From assembly GCA_034359265.1 (NCBI GenBank), contig CP136897.1, forward strand, positions 31,855,501 through 31,919,500: 64,000 bases of DNA. Direction: 5' to 3'. The notes under the pieces were generated by a model that was given only the letters and a program-made list of their open reading frames with translations, was not told the origin of the DNA and did not search any database. The position numbers were made by a program, and so were the translations under genes. Of this stretch, positions 44,958-56,386 are shown one piece after another. Positions within the stretch are counted from its first letter, which is position 1. Each line of letters opens with the position of its first letter. Source of the stretch: Canna indica. Lineage: Eukaryota; Streptophyta; Magnoliopsida; Zingiberales; Cannaceae.

Positions 44958-45326
44958 GATATGCACTTCTGATCGTCGGCTAATAAGGGTGAGCGTCCGA
45001 GGCAGAGTTCGGGGGTCATTTTCTTCGTCTCTTTGCGCGCCTTTCAGCGCCACGTGAAAAGCTGAAATCGGACAATAATGCACGGAGTTACGCCCATTTT
45101 AAACGAAAAATAATAATTGAAATGTTATTTTTCTTATTTATTTACAAATTTTAATTTCTAGGATCGATTGGTCGATCGAGCCGGCCGTAGAGGTTGCGGC
45201 GGGCCCCGCGCGGGCGATCAACAGCCAAGATTTATGGCGACGACGTCATCTGTCCTTAACGTTTGGTTAGAAAAATTGGTACAAAAAATGATCTCGTCGT
45301 GCAATCAAATAGGTAGTAAAAGAAAA

Positions 45327-45442
45327 GGTGCAACACGAGGACTTCGCAGGAGGTCACCCATCCTAGTACTACTCTTGCCCAAGCACGCTTAACTTCGGAG
45401 TTCTAATGGGATCCGGTGCGTTAGTACAAAATGATCGCACAC
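45327..45442 (-). rRNA. 5S rRNA: 5S ribosomal RNA, copy 94 (5' part disturbed)
   Basis: 116 nt because one base is lost around nt 13-18, where several others are changed; also G2U, C39U, G68A, C93U, G98C. C93U restores the CCTCC seen in most angiosperm 5S RNAs. Split T run. Function doubtful. Confidence 0.88.
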
Positions 45443-45811
45443 GTCATGCACTTCTGATCGTCGGCTAATAAGGGTGAGCGTCCGAGGGAGAGTTCGGGGG
45501 TCATTTTCTTCGTCTCTTCGCGCGCCTTTTAGCGCCACGTGAAAAGCTAAAATCGGACAATAATGCACGGAGTTACGCCCGTTTTAAACGAAAAATAATA
45601 ATTGAAATGTTATTTTTCTTATTTATTTACAAATTTTAATTTTTCGGGTCGGTTGGTCGATCGAGCCGGCCGTAGAGGTTGCGGCGGGCCCCGCGCGGGC
45701 GATCGACAGCCAAGATTTATGGCGACGACGTCGTCCCTCCTTAACGTTTGGTTAGAAAGATTGGTAAAAAAAATGATCTCGTCGTGCAATCAAATAGGTA
45801 GTAAAAAATCA

Positions 45812-45928
45812 AGTACAACACGAGGACTTCCCAGGGGGTCACCCATCCTAGTACTACTCTCGCCCAAGCACACATAACTTCGGAGTTCTGATGGGATCCG
45901 GTGCGTTAGTGCTAGTATGATCGCACCC
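45812..45928 (-). rRNA. 5S rRNA: 5S ribosomal RNA, copy 95
   Basis: C15U, A55U, C57U, C114U, C117U. C114U leaves G5.U114. The T run is broken to TTGATTTTTT. Confidence 0.92.
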
Positions 45929-46286
45929 GTCATGCACTTCTGATCGTTGGCTAATAAGGGTGAGCGTCCGAGGGACAGCTCGGGGTCATTTTCTTCGTCT
46001 CTTCGCGCGCCTTTCAGCGCCACGTGAAAATCTGAAATCAAACAATAATGCACGGAGTTACGCCCGTTTTAAACGAAAAATAATAATTGAAATGTTATTT
46101 TTCTTATTTATTTACAAATTCTAATTTTTCGGGTCGGTTGGTCGATCAAGCCCGCCGTAGAGGTTGCGGCGGGCGATCGACAGCCAAGATTTATGGCGAC
46201 GACGTCGTCCGTCCTTAATGTTTGGTTAGAAAGATTGGGAAAAAAAATGATCTCGTCGTGCATTCAAATAGGTAAAAAGAAAAAAA

Positions 46287-46403
46287 GGTGCAACACGAGG
46301 ACTTCCCAGGGGGTCACCCATCCTAGTACTACTCTCGCCCAAGCACACTTAACTTCGGAGTTCTGATGGGATCCGGTGCATTAGTGCTGGTATGATAGCA
46401 CCC
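46287..46403 (-). rRNA. 5S rRNA: 5S ribosomal RNA, copy 96
   Basis: G7U, C24U, C57U. Upstream element is TTGTTA. Its 3' spacer lacks 11 bp of the GC block near 46,170. Confidence 0.93.
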
Positions 46404-46771
46404 GTCATGCGCTTCTGATCATCGGCTAACAAGGGTGAGCGTCCGAGAGACAGCTCGGGGTCATTTTCTTCGTCTCTTCGCCCGCCTTTCAGCGCCACGT
46501 GAAAAGCTGAAATCGGACAATAATGCACGGAGTTACGCCCGTTTTAAACGAAAAATAATAATTGAAATGTTATTTTTCTTATTTATTTACAAATTTTAAT
46601 TTTTCGGGTCGGTTGGTCGATCGAGCAGGCCGTAGAGGTTGCGGCGGGCCCCGCGCGGGCGATCGACAGCCAATATTTATGGCGACGACGACGTCCGTCC
46701 TTAACGTTTGGTTAGAAAGGTTGGTAAAAAAAATGATCTCGTCGTGCAATCAAATAGGTAGTAAAAGAAAA

Positions 46772-46888
46772 AGTGCAACATCAGGACTTCCCAGGGGGTA
46801 ACCCATCCTAGTACTACTCTCGCTCGAGCACGCTTAACTTCGAAGTTCTGATGGGATCTGATGCTTTAGTGCTGGTATGATCACACCC
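46772..46888 (-). rRNA. 5S rRNA: 5S ribosomal RNA, copy 97 (decayed)
   Basis: C6U, C24A, C28U, G30A, C46U, U63C, G65A, G89U (box C), C107G, G108A, C117U; split T run. Probably poorly active. Confidence 0.88.
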
Positions 46889-47246
46889 GATATGCATTTC
46901 TGATCGTCGGCTAATAAGGGCGAGCGTCCGGGGGAGAGTTCGGGGGTCATTTTCTTCGTCTCTTTGCGCGCCTTTCAGCGCCACGTGAAAAGCTGAAATC
47001 GGACAATAATGCACGGAGTTACGCCCGTTTTAAACGAAAAATAATAATTGAAATGTTATTTTTCTTGTTTATTTACAAATTTTAATTTTTCGGGTCGGTT
47101 GGTCGATCGAGCCGGTCGTACAGGTTGCGGCGGGCGATCGACAGCCAAATTTTATGGCGATGACGTCGTCCCTCCTTAACGTTTGGTTAGAAAGATTGGT
47201 AAAAAAAATGATCTCATCGTGAAATCAAATAGGTAGTAAAAAAACA

Positions 47247-47363
47247 AGTGCAACACGAGGACTTCTGAGGGGGTCACCAATCCTAGTACTACTCTCGCCC
47301 AAGCACGCTTAACTTCGGAGTTCTGATGGGATCCGGTGCGTTAGTGCTGGTATGATCGCACCC
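47247..47363 (-). rRNA. 5S rRNA: 5S ribosomal RNA, copy 98
   Basis: G85U (box C), G97C, G98A, C117U; T run broken by G. The 3' spacer lacks 11 bp of the GC block near 47,130. Confidence 0.92.
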
Positions 47364-47730
47364 GTCATGCGCTTCTGATCGTCGGCTAATAAGGGTGAGC
47401 GTCCGAGAGACAGCTCGGGGTCATTTTCTTCGTCTCTTCGCGCGCCAGTCTGCGCCACGTGAAAGCTGAAATCAGACAATAATACACCGAGTTACGCCCG
47501 TTTTAAATGAAAAATAATAGTTGAAATGTTATTTTTATTATTTATTTACAAATTTTAATTTTTCGGGTCGGTTGGTCCATGGTGCCGGCTGTAGAGGTTG
47601 CGGCGGGCCCCGCGCCGGCGATCGACAGCCAAATTTAATTTCGACGACGTCGTCCGTCCTTAACGTTTGGTTAGAAAGATTGGTAAAAAAAATGATCTCG
47701 TCGTGCAATCAAATACGTAATAAAAAAAAG

Positions 47731-47847
47731 GGTGCAACACGAGGACTTCCCAGGGGGTCACCCATCCTAGTACTACTCTCGCCCAAGCACGCTTAACTTC
47801 GGAGTTCTGATGGGATCCGGTGCGTTAGTTCTGGTATGAGCGCACCC
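47731..47847 (-). rRNA. 5S rRNA: 5S ribosomal RNA, copy 99
   Basis: Only A8C and C18A; internal control region of majority type. The 3' spacer reads AATTTAATTTCG at the ATGGCG site. Confidence 0.95.
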
Positions 47848-48203
47848 GTCATGCGCTTCTGATCGTCGGCTAATAAGGGTGAGCGTCCGAGAGACAGCTC
47901 GGGGTCATTTTCTTTGTCTCTTCGCGCGCCTTTCAGCTCCACGTGAAAGCTGCAATCGGACAATAATGCACCGAGTTACGCCCGTTTTAAACGAAAAATA
48001 ATAATTGAAATGTTATTTTTCTTATTTATTTACAAATTTTAATTTTTCGGGTCGATTGGTCGATCGAGCCGGCCGTAGAGGTTGCGGCGGGCGATCGACA
48101 GCCAAATTTTATGGCGACGACGTCGTCCGTCCTTAACGTTTGGTTAGAAAGATTGGTAAAAAAAATGATCTCGTCGTGCAATCAAATAGGTAGTAAAAAA
48201 AAA

Positions 48204-48320
48204 GGTGCAACAAGAGGACTTCCTAGGGGGTTACCCATCCTAGTACTACTCTCGCCCAAGCACGATTAACTTCGGACTTCTGATGGGATCCAGTGCGTTA
48301 GTGTTGGTATGATCGCACCT
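48204..48320 (-). rRNA. 5S rRNA: 5S ribosomal RNA, copy 100 (subfamily border, decayed)
   Basis: G1A, G17A, C29U, C44G, G56U, G89A, G97A, G108U. Left spacer is region C type (ATGGCG, 11-bp deletion) and right flank is region D type (GGGATAGCTCG), so the subfamily border runs through this unit. Confidence 0.9.
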
Positions 48321-48688
48321 GTCATGCACTTCAGATCGTCAGCTAATAAGGGTGAGCGTCCGAGGGATAGCTCGTGGTCATTTTCTTCGTATCTTCGCGC
48401 GCCTTTCAGCACCACGTGAAAAGCTGAAATCGGACAATAATGCACGGAGTTACGCCCGTTTTAAGTGAAAAATAATAATTGAAATGTTATTTTTCTTATT
48501 TATTTACAAATTTTAATTTTTCGGGTCGGTTGGTCGATCGAGCCGGCCGTAGAGGTTGCGGCGGGCCCCGCGCGGGCGATCGACAGCCAAATTTTATGTC
48601 GACGACGTCGTCCGTCCTTAACGTTTGGTTAGAAAGATTGGTAAAAAAAATGATCTCGTCGTGCAATCAAATAGGTAGTAAAAAAAAA

Positions 48689-48805
48689 AGTGCAACACGA
48701 GGACTTCCGAGGGGGTCACCCATCCTAGTACTACTCTCGCCCAAGCACGCTTAACTTCGGAGTTCGAATAGGATCTGGTGCGTTAGTGCTGGTATGATCG
48801 CACCG
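48689..48805 (-). rRNA. 5S rRNA: 5S ribosomal RNA, copy 101
   Basis: G1C, G30A, C36U, C39U, A40C, G97C, C117U. Confidence 0.92.
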
Positions 48806-49173
48806 GCTATGCACTTCTTATCGTCGGCTAATAAGGGTGAGCGTCCGAGGGATAGCTCGGGGTCATTTTCTTCGTATCTTCGCGCGCCTTTTAGCGCCAC
48901 GTGAAAAGCTGAAATCGGACAATAATGCACGGAGTTACACCCATTTTAAACGAAAAATAATAATTGAAATGTTATTTTTCTTATTTATTTACAAATTTTA
49001 ATTTTTCGGGTCGGTTGGTCAATCGAGCCGGCCGTAGAGGTTGCGGCGGGCCCCGCGCGGGCGATCGACAGCCAAATTTTATGTCGACGACGTCGTCCGT
49101 CCTTAACGTTTGGTTAGAAAGATTGGTAAAAAAAATGATCTCGTCGTGCAATCAAATAGGTAGTAAAAAAAAA

Positions 49174-49290
49174 AGTGCAGCACGAGGACTTCCGAGGGGG
49201 TCACCCATCCTAGTACTAATCTCGCCCAAGCACGCTTAACTTCGTAGTTCTCATGGGATCCGGTGCGTTAGTGCTGGTATGATCGCACCC
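49174..49290 (-). rRNA. 5S rRNA: 5S ribosomal RNA, copy 102
   Basis: C39G, C46A, G72U, G97C, U111C, C117U. Confidence 0.92.
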
Positions 49291-49658
49291 GACATGCATT
49301 TCTGATCGTCGGCTAATAAGGGTGAGCGTCCGAGGGATAGCTCGGGGTCATTCTCTTCGTCTCTTTGCGTGCCTTTCAGCGCCACGTGAAAAGCTGAAAT
49401 AAGACAATAATGCACGGAGTTACGCCCGTTTTAAACGAAAAATAATAATTGAAATGTTATTTTTCTTATTTATTTACAACTTTTAATTTTTTGGGTCGGT
49501 TGGTCGATCGAGCCGGCCGTAGAGGTTGCGGCGGGCCCCGCGCGAGCGATCGACAGCCAAATTTTATGTCGACGACGTCGTCCGTCCTTAACGTTTGGTT
49601 AGAAAGATTGGTAAAAAAAATGATATCGTCGTGCAATCAAATAGGTAGTAAAAAAAAT

Positions 49659-49775
49659 GGTGCAACACCAGGACTTCCCAGGGGGTCACCCTTCCTAGTA
49701 CTACTCTCGGCCAAGCACGCTTAACTTCGGAGTTCTGATGGGATCCGGTGCGTTAGTGCTGGTATGATCGCACCC
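49659..49775 (-). rRNA. 5S rRNA: 5S ribosomal RNA, copy 103
   Basis: G66C, U84A (box C), C107G; one A precedes the T7 run. These changes and the flank GTCATTTAC recur in copy 110 only. First unit with the EcoRV variant in its 3' spacer. Confidence 0.94.
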
Positions 49776-50143
49776 GTCATTTACTTCTGATCGTCGGCTA
49801 ATAAGGGTGAACGTCCGAGGGATAGCTCGGGGTCATTTTCTTCGTCTCTTCGCTCGCCTTTTAGCGCCACGTGAAAAGCTGAAATCGGACAATAATGCAC
49901 GGAGTTACGCCCGTTTTAAACGAAAAATAATAATTGAAATGTTATTTTTCTTATTTATTTACAAATTATAATTTTTTGGATCGGTTGGTCGATCGAGCCG
50001 GCCGTAGATGTTGCGGCGGGCCCCGCGCGGGCGATCGACAGCCAAATTTTATGTCGACGACGTCGTCCGTCCTTAACGTTTGGTTAGAAAGATTGGTAAA
50101 AAAAATGATATCATCGTGCAATCAAATAGGTAGTAAAAAAAAA

Positions 50144-50260
50144 GGTGCAACACGAGGACTTCCCAGGGGGTCACCCATCCTAGTACTACTCTCGCCCAAG
50201 CAAGCTTAACTTCGGAGTTCTGATGGGATCCGATGCGTTAGTGCTGGTATGATCGCACCC
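50144..50260 (-). rRNA. 5S rRNA: 5S ribosomal RNA, copy 104
   Basis: C28U and G58U only. Confidence 0.96.
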
Positions 50261-50628
50261 GTCATGCACTTCTGATCGTCGGCTAATAAGGGTGAGCGTT
50301 CGAGGGATAGCTCGGGGTCATTTTCTTCGTCTCTTCGCGCGCCTTTTAGCGCCACGTGAAAAGCTGAAATCGGACAATAAGGCACGGAGTTACGCCCATT
50401 TTAAACGAAAAATAATAATTGAAATGTTATTTTTCTTATTTATTTACAAATTTTAATTTTTCGGGTCGGTTGGTCGATCGAGCCGGCCGTAGAGGTTGCG
50501 GCGGGCCCAGCGCGGGCGATCGATAGTCAAATTTTATGTCGACGACGTCGTCCGTCCTTAACGTTTGGTTAGAAAGATTGGTAAAAAAAATGATATCGTC
50601 GTGCAATCAAATAGGTAGTAAAAAAAAA

Positions 50629-50745
50629 GGTGCAACACGAGGACTTCCCATGGGGTCACCCATCCTAGTACTACTCTCGCCCAAGCCCGCTTAACTTCGG
50701 AGTTCTGATGGGATCCGGTGCGTTAGTGCTGGTATGATCGCACCC
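50629..50745 (-). rRNA. 5S rRNA: 5S ribosomal RNA, copy 105
   Basis: U59G and C95A. Confidence 0.96.
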
Positions 50746-51112
50746 GTCATGCACTTCTGATCGTCGGCTAATAATGGTGAGCGTCCGAGGGATAGCTCGG
50801 GGTCGTTTTCTTCGTATCTTCGCGCGCCTTTTAGCGCCACGTGAAAAGCTGAAATCGGACAATAATGCACGGAGTTACGCCCGTTTTAAACGAAAAATAA
50901 TAATTGAAATGTTATTTTTCTTATTTATTTACAAATTTTAATTTTTCGGGTCGGTTGGTCTATCGAGCCGGCCGTAGAGGTTGCGGCGGGCCCCGCGTGG
51001 GCGATCGACAGCCAAATTTTATGTCGACGACGTCGTCCGTCCTTAATGTTTGGTTAGAAAGATTGGTAAAAAAAATGATATCGTCGTGCAATCAAATAGG
51101 TATAAAAAAAAA

Positions 51113-51181
51113 AGTGCAACACGAGGACTTCCCAAGGGGTCCGATGGGATCCGATACGTTAGTGCTGGTATGATCGCTCCC
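51113..51181 (-). pseudogene. 5S rRNA pseudogene, copy 106 (48-nt internal deletion)
   Basis: Only 69 nt remain: about nt 1-41 joined to the last 28 nt. The deletion removes box A, the IE and most of box C, so TFIIIA would have no site. Upstream TTATTA and the terminator are still there. Unit length is 436 bp. Confidence 0.95.
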
Positions 51182-51549
51182 GTCAGGCACTTCTGATCGT
51201 CGGCTAATAAGGGTGAGCGTCCGAGGGATAGCTCGGGGTCATTTTCTTCGTCTCTTCGCGCGCCTTTTAGCGCCACGTGAAAAGCTGAAATCAGACAATA
51301 ATGCACGGAGTTACGCCCATTTTAAACGAAAAATAATAATTGAAATGTTATTTTTCTTATTTATTTACAAATTTTAATTTTTCGGGTCGGTTGGTCGATC
51401 GAGCCGGCCGTAGATGTTGCGGCGGGCCCCGCGCGGGCGATCGACAGACAAGTTTTATGTCGACGACGTCGTCCGTCCTTAACGTTTGGTTAGAAAGATT
51501 GGTAAAAAAAATGATATCGTCGTGCAATCAAATAGGTAGTAAAAAAAAA

Positions 51550-51666
51550 GGTGCAACACGAGAAGTTCCCAGGGGGTCACCCATCCTAGTACTACTCTCG
51601 CCCAAGCCCGCTTAACTTCGGAGTTCTGATGGGATCCGGTGCGTTAGTGCTAGTATGATCCCTCCC
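51550..51666 (-). rRNA. 5S rRNA: 5S ribosomal RNA, copy 107
   Basis: U4A, C6G, C15U, U59G, G102C, C104U. U4A and C6G both break helix I pairs; functional status doubtful. Confidence 0.9.
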
Positions 51667-52034
51667 GTCTTGCACTTCTGATCGTCGGCTAATAAGGGTG
51701 AGCGTCCGAGGGATAGCTCGGGGTCATTTTCTTCGTCTCTTCGCGCGCCTTTTAGCGCCACGTGAAAAGCTAAAATCGGACAATAATGCACGGAGTTACG
51801 CCCGTTTTAAACGAAAAATAATAATTGAAATGTTATTTTTCTTATTTATTTACAAATTTTAATTTTTCGGGTCGGTTGGTCGATCGAGCCGGCCGTAGAG
51901 GTTGCGGCGGGCCCCGCGTGGGCGATCGACCGCCAAATTTTATGTCGACGATGTCGTCCGTCCTTAATGTTTGGTTAGAAAGATTGGTAAAAAAAATGAT
52001 ATCGTCGTGCAATCAAATAGGTAGTAAAAAAAAA

Positions 52035-52151
52035 AGTGCAACACGAGGACTTCCGAAGGGGTCACCCATCCTAGTACTACTCTCGCCCAAGCACGCTTAA
52101 CTTCGGAGTTCTGATGGGATCCGGTGAGTTAGTGCTAGTATGATCGCACCC
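52035..52151 (-). rRNA. 5S rRNA: 5S ribosomal RNA, copy 108
   Basis: C15U, G25U, C95U, G97C, C117U. Upstream G-box changed to CATGTG within TAGACATGTG. Confidence 0.93.
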
Positions 52152-52519
52152 GACAAGCATTTCTGATCATCGGCTAATAAGGGTGAGCGTCCGAGGGATA
52201 GCTCGGGGTCATTTTCTTCGTCTCTTCGCTCGCCTTTTATAGACATGTGAAAAGCTGAAATCGGACAATAATGCACGGAGTTACGCCCGTTTTAAACGAA
52301 AAATAATAATTGAAATGTTATTTTTCTTATTTATTTACAAATTTTAATTTTTCGGGTCGGCTGGTCGATCGAGCCGGCCATAGAGGTTGTGGCGGGCCCC
52401 ACGCGGGCGATCGACAGCCAAATTTTATGTCAACGACGTCGTCCGTCCTTAACGTTTGGTTAGAAAGATTGGTAAAAAAAATGATATCGTCGTGCAATCA
52501 AATAGGTAGTAAAAAAAAA

Positions 52520-52636
52520 GGTGCAACACGAGGACTTCCCAGGGGGTCACCCATCCTAGTACTACTCTCGCCCAAGCAAGCTTAACTTCGGAGTTCTGAT
52601 GGGATCCGATGCGTTAGTGCTGGTATGATCACACCG
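52520..52636 (-). rRNA. 5S rRNA: 5S ribosomal RNA, copy 109
   Basis: G1C, C6U, C28U, G58U; shares C28U and G58U with copy 104. Confidence 0.94.
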
Positions 52637-53004
52637 GTCATGCACTTCTGATCGTCGGCTAATAAGGGTGAGCGTCCGAGGGATAGCTCGGGGTCATTTT
52701 CTTCATCTCTTCGCGCGCCTTTTAGCGCCACGTGAAATGCTGAAATCGGACAATAATGCACGGAGTTACGCCCGTTTTAGACGAAAAATAATAATTGAAA
52801 TGTTATTTTTCTTATTTATTTACAAATTTTAATTTATCGGGTCGGTTGGTCGATCGAGCCGGCCGTAGAGGTTGCGGCGGGCCCCGCGCGGGCGATCGAA
52901 AGCCAAATTTTATGTCGACGACGTCGTCTATCCTTAACGTTTGGTTAGAAAGATTGGTAAAACAAATGATATCGTCGTGCAATCAAATAGGTAGTAAAAA
53001 AAAT

Positions 53005-53121
53005 GGTGCAACACCAGGACTTCCCAGGGGGTCACCCTTCCTAGTACTACTCTCGGCCAAGCACGCTTAACTTCGTAGTTCTGATGGGATCCGGTGCGTT
53101 AGTGCTGGTATGATCGCACCC
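53005..53121 (-). rRNA. 5S rRNA: 5S ribosomal RNA, copy 110
   Basis: Same G66C, U84A, C107G as copy 103, plus C46A. Spacers on both far sides differ from those of copy 103. Confidence 0.94.
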
Positions 53122-53488
53122 GTCATTTACTTTTGATCGTCGGCTAATAAGGGTGAGCGTCCGAGGGATAGCTCGGGGTCATTTTCTTCGTCTCTTCGCT
53201 CGCCTTTTAGCGCCACGTGAAAAGCTAAAATCGGACAATAATGCACGGAGTTACGCCCGTTTTAAACGAAAAATAATAATTGAAATGTTATTTTTCTTAT
53301 TTATTTACAAATTTTAATTTTTTGGGTTGGTTGGTCGATCGAGCCGGCCGTAGAGGTTGCGGCGGGCCCCGCGCGGGCGATCAACAGCCAAATTTTATGT
53401 CGACGACGTCGTCTATCCTTAACGTCTGGTTAGAAAGATTGGTAAAAAAAATGATATCGTCGTGCAATCAAATAAGTAGTAAAAAAAA

Positions 53489-53605
53489 AGTGCAACACGA
53501 GGTCTTCCCAGGGGGTCACCCATCCTAGTACTACTCGCGCCCGAGCACGCTTAACTTCGGAGTTCTGATGGGATCCGGTGCGTTAGTGCTCGTATGATCG
53601 CACCC
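53489..53605 (-). rRNA. 5S rRNA: 5S ribosomal RNA, copy 111
   Basis: C15G, U63C, A69C, U103A, C117U. Confidence 0.93.
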
Positions 53606-53973
53606 AGCTAGCACTTCTAATCGTCGGCTAATAAGGGTGAGCGGCCGAGGGATAGCTCGGGGTCATTTTCTTCGTCTCTTCGCGCGCCTTTTATCGCCAC
53701 GTGAAAAGCTGAAATCGGACAACAATGCACGGAGTTACGCCCGTTTTAAACGAAAAAGAATAATTGAAATGTTATTTTTCTTATTTATTTACAAATTTTA
53801 ATTTTTCGGTTCGGTTGGTCGATCGAGCCGGCCGTAGAGGTTGCGGCGGGCCACGCGCGGGCGATGGACAGCCAAATTTTATGTCGACGACGTTGTCCGT
53901 CCTTAACGTTTGGTTAGAAAGAATGGTAAAAAAAATGATATCGTCGTGCAATCAAATAGGTAGTAAAAAAAAA

Positions 53974-54090
53974 GGTGCAACACGAGGACTTCCCAGGGGG
54001 TCACCCATCCTAGTACTACTTTCGCCCAAGCATGCTTAACTTTGGAGTTGTGATGGTATCCGGTGCGTTAGTGCTGGTATGATCGCACCC
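53974..54090 (-). rRNA. 5S rRNA: 5S ribosomal RNA, copy 112
   Basis: C34A, G41C, G48A, G58A, G70A. Confidence 0.93.
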
Positions 54091-54457
54091 GTCATGCACT
54101 TCTGATCGTCGGCTAATAAGGGTGAGCGTCCGAGGGATAGCTCGGGGTCATTTTCTTCGTCTCTTCGCGCGCCTTTTAGCGCCACGTGAAAAGCTGAAAT
54201 AGGACAATAATGCACGGAGTTACGCCCGTTTTAAACGAAAAATAATAATTGAAATGTTATTTTTTTATTTATTTACAAATTTTAATTTTTCGGGTCAGTT
54301 GGTCGATCGAGCCGGCCGTAGAGGTTGCGGCGGGCCCCGCGCGGGCGATCGACAGCCAAATTTTATGTCGACGACGTCGTCCGTCCTTAACGTTTGGTTA
54401 GAAAGATTGGTAAAAAAAATGATATCGTCGTGCAATCAAATAGGTTGTAAAAAAAAA

Positions 54458-54574
54458 GGTGCAACACGAGGACTTCCCAGGGGGTCACCAATCCTAGTAC
54501 TACTTTCACTCTAGCACGCTTAACTTCGGAGTTCCGATGGGATACGGTGCGTTAGTGCTTGTATGATCGCACCC
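54458..54574 (-). rRNA. 5S rRNA: 5S ribosomal RNA, copy 113 (decayed)
   Basis: C15A, G31U, A40G, U63A, G65A, C67U, G70A, G85U. Box A, IE and box C are each touched; the G-box reads CAAGTG. Probably inactive. Confidence 0.89.
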
Positions 54575-54942
54575 GTCATGCACTTCTGATCGTCGGCTAA
54601 TAAGGGTGAGCGTCCGAGGGATAGCTCGGGGTCATTTTCTTTGTCTCTTCGCGCGCCTTTTAGCGCCAAGTGAAAAGTTGAAATCGGACAATAATGCACG
54701 GAGTTACGCCCGTATTAACCGAAAAATAATAACTGAAATGTTATTTTTCTTATTTATTTACAAATTTTAATTTTTCGGGTCGGTTGGTCGATCGAGCCGG
54801 CCGTAGAGGTTGCGGCGGGCCCCGCGCGGGCGATCGACAGCCAAATTTTATGTCGACGACGTCGTCCGTCCTTAACGTTTGGTTAGAAAGATTGGTAAAA
54901 AAAATGATATCGTCGTGCAATCAAATAGGTAGTAAAAAAAAA

Positions 54943-55059
54943 GGTGCAACACGAGGACTTCCCAGGGGGTCACCCATCCTAGTACTACTCGCGCCCAAGC
55001 ACGCTTAACTTCAGAGTTCTGATGGGATCCGGTGCATTAGTGCTGGTATGATCGCACCC
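54943..55059 (-). rRNA. 5S rRNA: 5S ribosomal RNA, copy 114
   Basis: C24U, C47U, A69C. Last of the twelve EcoRV units. Confidence 0.95.
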
Positions 55060-55427
55060 GTCATGCACTTCTGATCGTCGGCTAATAAGGGTGAGAGTCC
55101 GAGGGATAGCTCGGGGTCATTTTCTTCGTCTCTTCGCGCTCCTTTTAGCGCCACGTGAAAAGTAGAAATCGGACAATAATGCACCGAGTTACGCACGTTC
55201 TAAACGAAAAATAAAAATTGAAATGTTATTTTTCTTATTTATTTACAAATTTTAATATTTCGGGTCGGTTGGTCGATCGAGCCGGCCTTAGAGGTTGCGG
55301 CGGGCCCCGCTCGGGCGATCGAAAGCCAAATTTTATGTCGACGACGCCGTCCGTCCTTAACGTTTGGTGAGAAAGATTGGTAAAAAAAATGATCTCGTCG
55401 TGCAATCAAAAAGGTAGTAAAAAAAAA

Positions 55428-55544
55428 GGTGCAATAGGAGGACTTCCGAGGGGGTCACCCATCCTAGTAGTATTCTCGCCCAAGCACGCTTAACTTCGGA
55501 GTTCTGATGGGATCCGGTGCGTTAGTGCTGGTATGATCGCACCC
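55428..55544 (-). rRNA. 5S rRNA: 5S ribosomal RNA, copy 115
   Basis: G72A, G75C, G97C, G108C, G110A. Confidence 0.93.
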
Positions 55545-55912
55545 GACAAGCACTTCTGATCGTCGGCTAATAAGGGTGAGCGTCCGAGGGATAGCTCGGG
55601 GTCATTTTCTTCGTCTCTTCGCGCGCCTTTTACCGCCACGTGAAAAGCTGAAAATCGGACAATAAAGCACGGAGTTACGCCCGTTTTAAACGAAAAATAA
55701 GAATTGAAATGTTATTTTTCTTATTTATTTACAAATTTTAATTTTTCGGGTCGGTTGGTCGATCGAGCCGGCCGTAGAGGTTGCGGCGAGCCCCGCGCGG
55801 GCGATCGACAGCCAAATTTTATGTCGACGACGTCGTCCGTCCTTAACGTTTGGTTAGAAAGATTGATAAAAAAAATGATCTCGTCGTGCAATCAAATAGG
55901 TAGTAAAAAAAA

Positions 55913-56029
55913 AGTGCAACACGAGGACTTCCCAGGGGGTCACCCATCCTAGTACTACTCTCGCCCAAGTACGCTTAACTTCGGAGTTCTGATGGGATCC
56001 GGTGCGTTAGTGCTGGTATGATCGCACCC
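55913..56029 (-). rRNA. 5S rRNA: 5S ribosomal RNA, copy 116
   Basis: G60A and C117U only; the 3' spacer has AATAAGAATTG. Confidence 0.95.
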
Positions 56030-56386
56030 GACATGCACTTCTGATCGTCGGCTAATAAGGGTGAGCGTCCGAGGGATAGCTCGGGGTCATTTTCTTCGTC
56101 TATTCGCGTGCCTTTTAGCGCCACGTGAAAAGCTGAAATCGGACAATAATGCACGGAGTTACGCCCGTTTTAAACGAAAAATAAGAATTGAAATGTTATT
56201 TTTCGTATTTATTTACAAATTTTAATTTTTCGGGTCGGTTGCTCGATCGAGCCGGCCGAAGAGGTTGCGGCGGGCGATCGACAGCCAAGATTAATGGCGA
56301 CGTCGTCATCCGTCCTTAACGTTTGGTTACAAAGATTGGTAAAAAAAATGATCTCGTCGTGCAATCAAATAGGTAGTAAAAAAAAA

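Larger units (their letters stand above)
39801..48203. other. Region C: ATGGCG subfamily (copies 83-100)
   Basis: From copy 83 on, most spacers read AAGATTTATGGCG at the position where regions A and B read AAATTTTATGTCG. Terminator T runs are often interrupted. It contains the 4-unit tandem duplication and the first spacers with the 11-bp GC-block deletion. Confidence 0.75.
48204..56250. other. Region D: ATGTCG subfamily with EcoRV variant (copies 101-116)
   Basis: Spacers return to ATGTCG between two ATGGCG regions. Twelve consecutive units (copies 103-114) read GATATC instead of GATCTC just downstream of the second T run. The left border falls in or beside the heavily mutated copy 100, the right border near 56.2 kb. 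Confidence 0.75.

Noticed and set aside
49659..53121. Inverted order of copies 103/104 and 109/110 as an inversion
   Set aside because: All genes remain on the minus strand and the spacers do not match in reverse; separate conversions explain it more simply.
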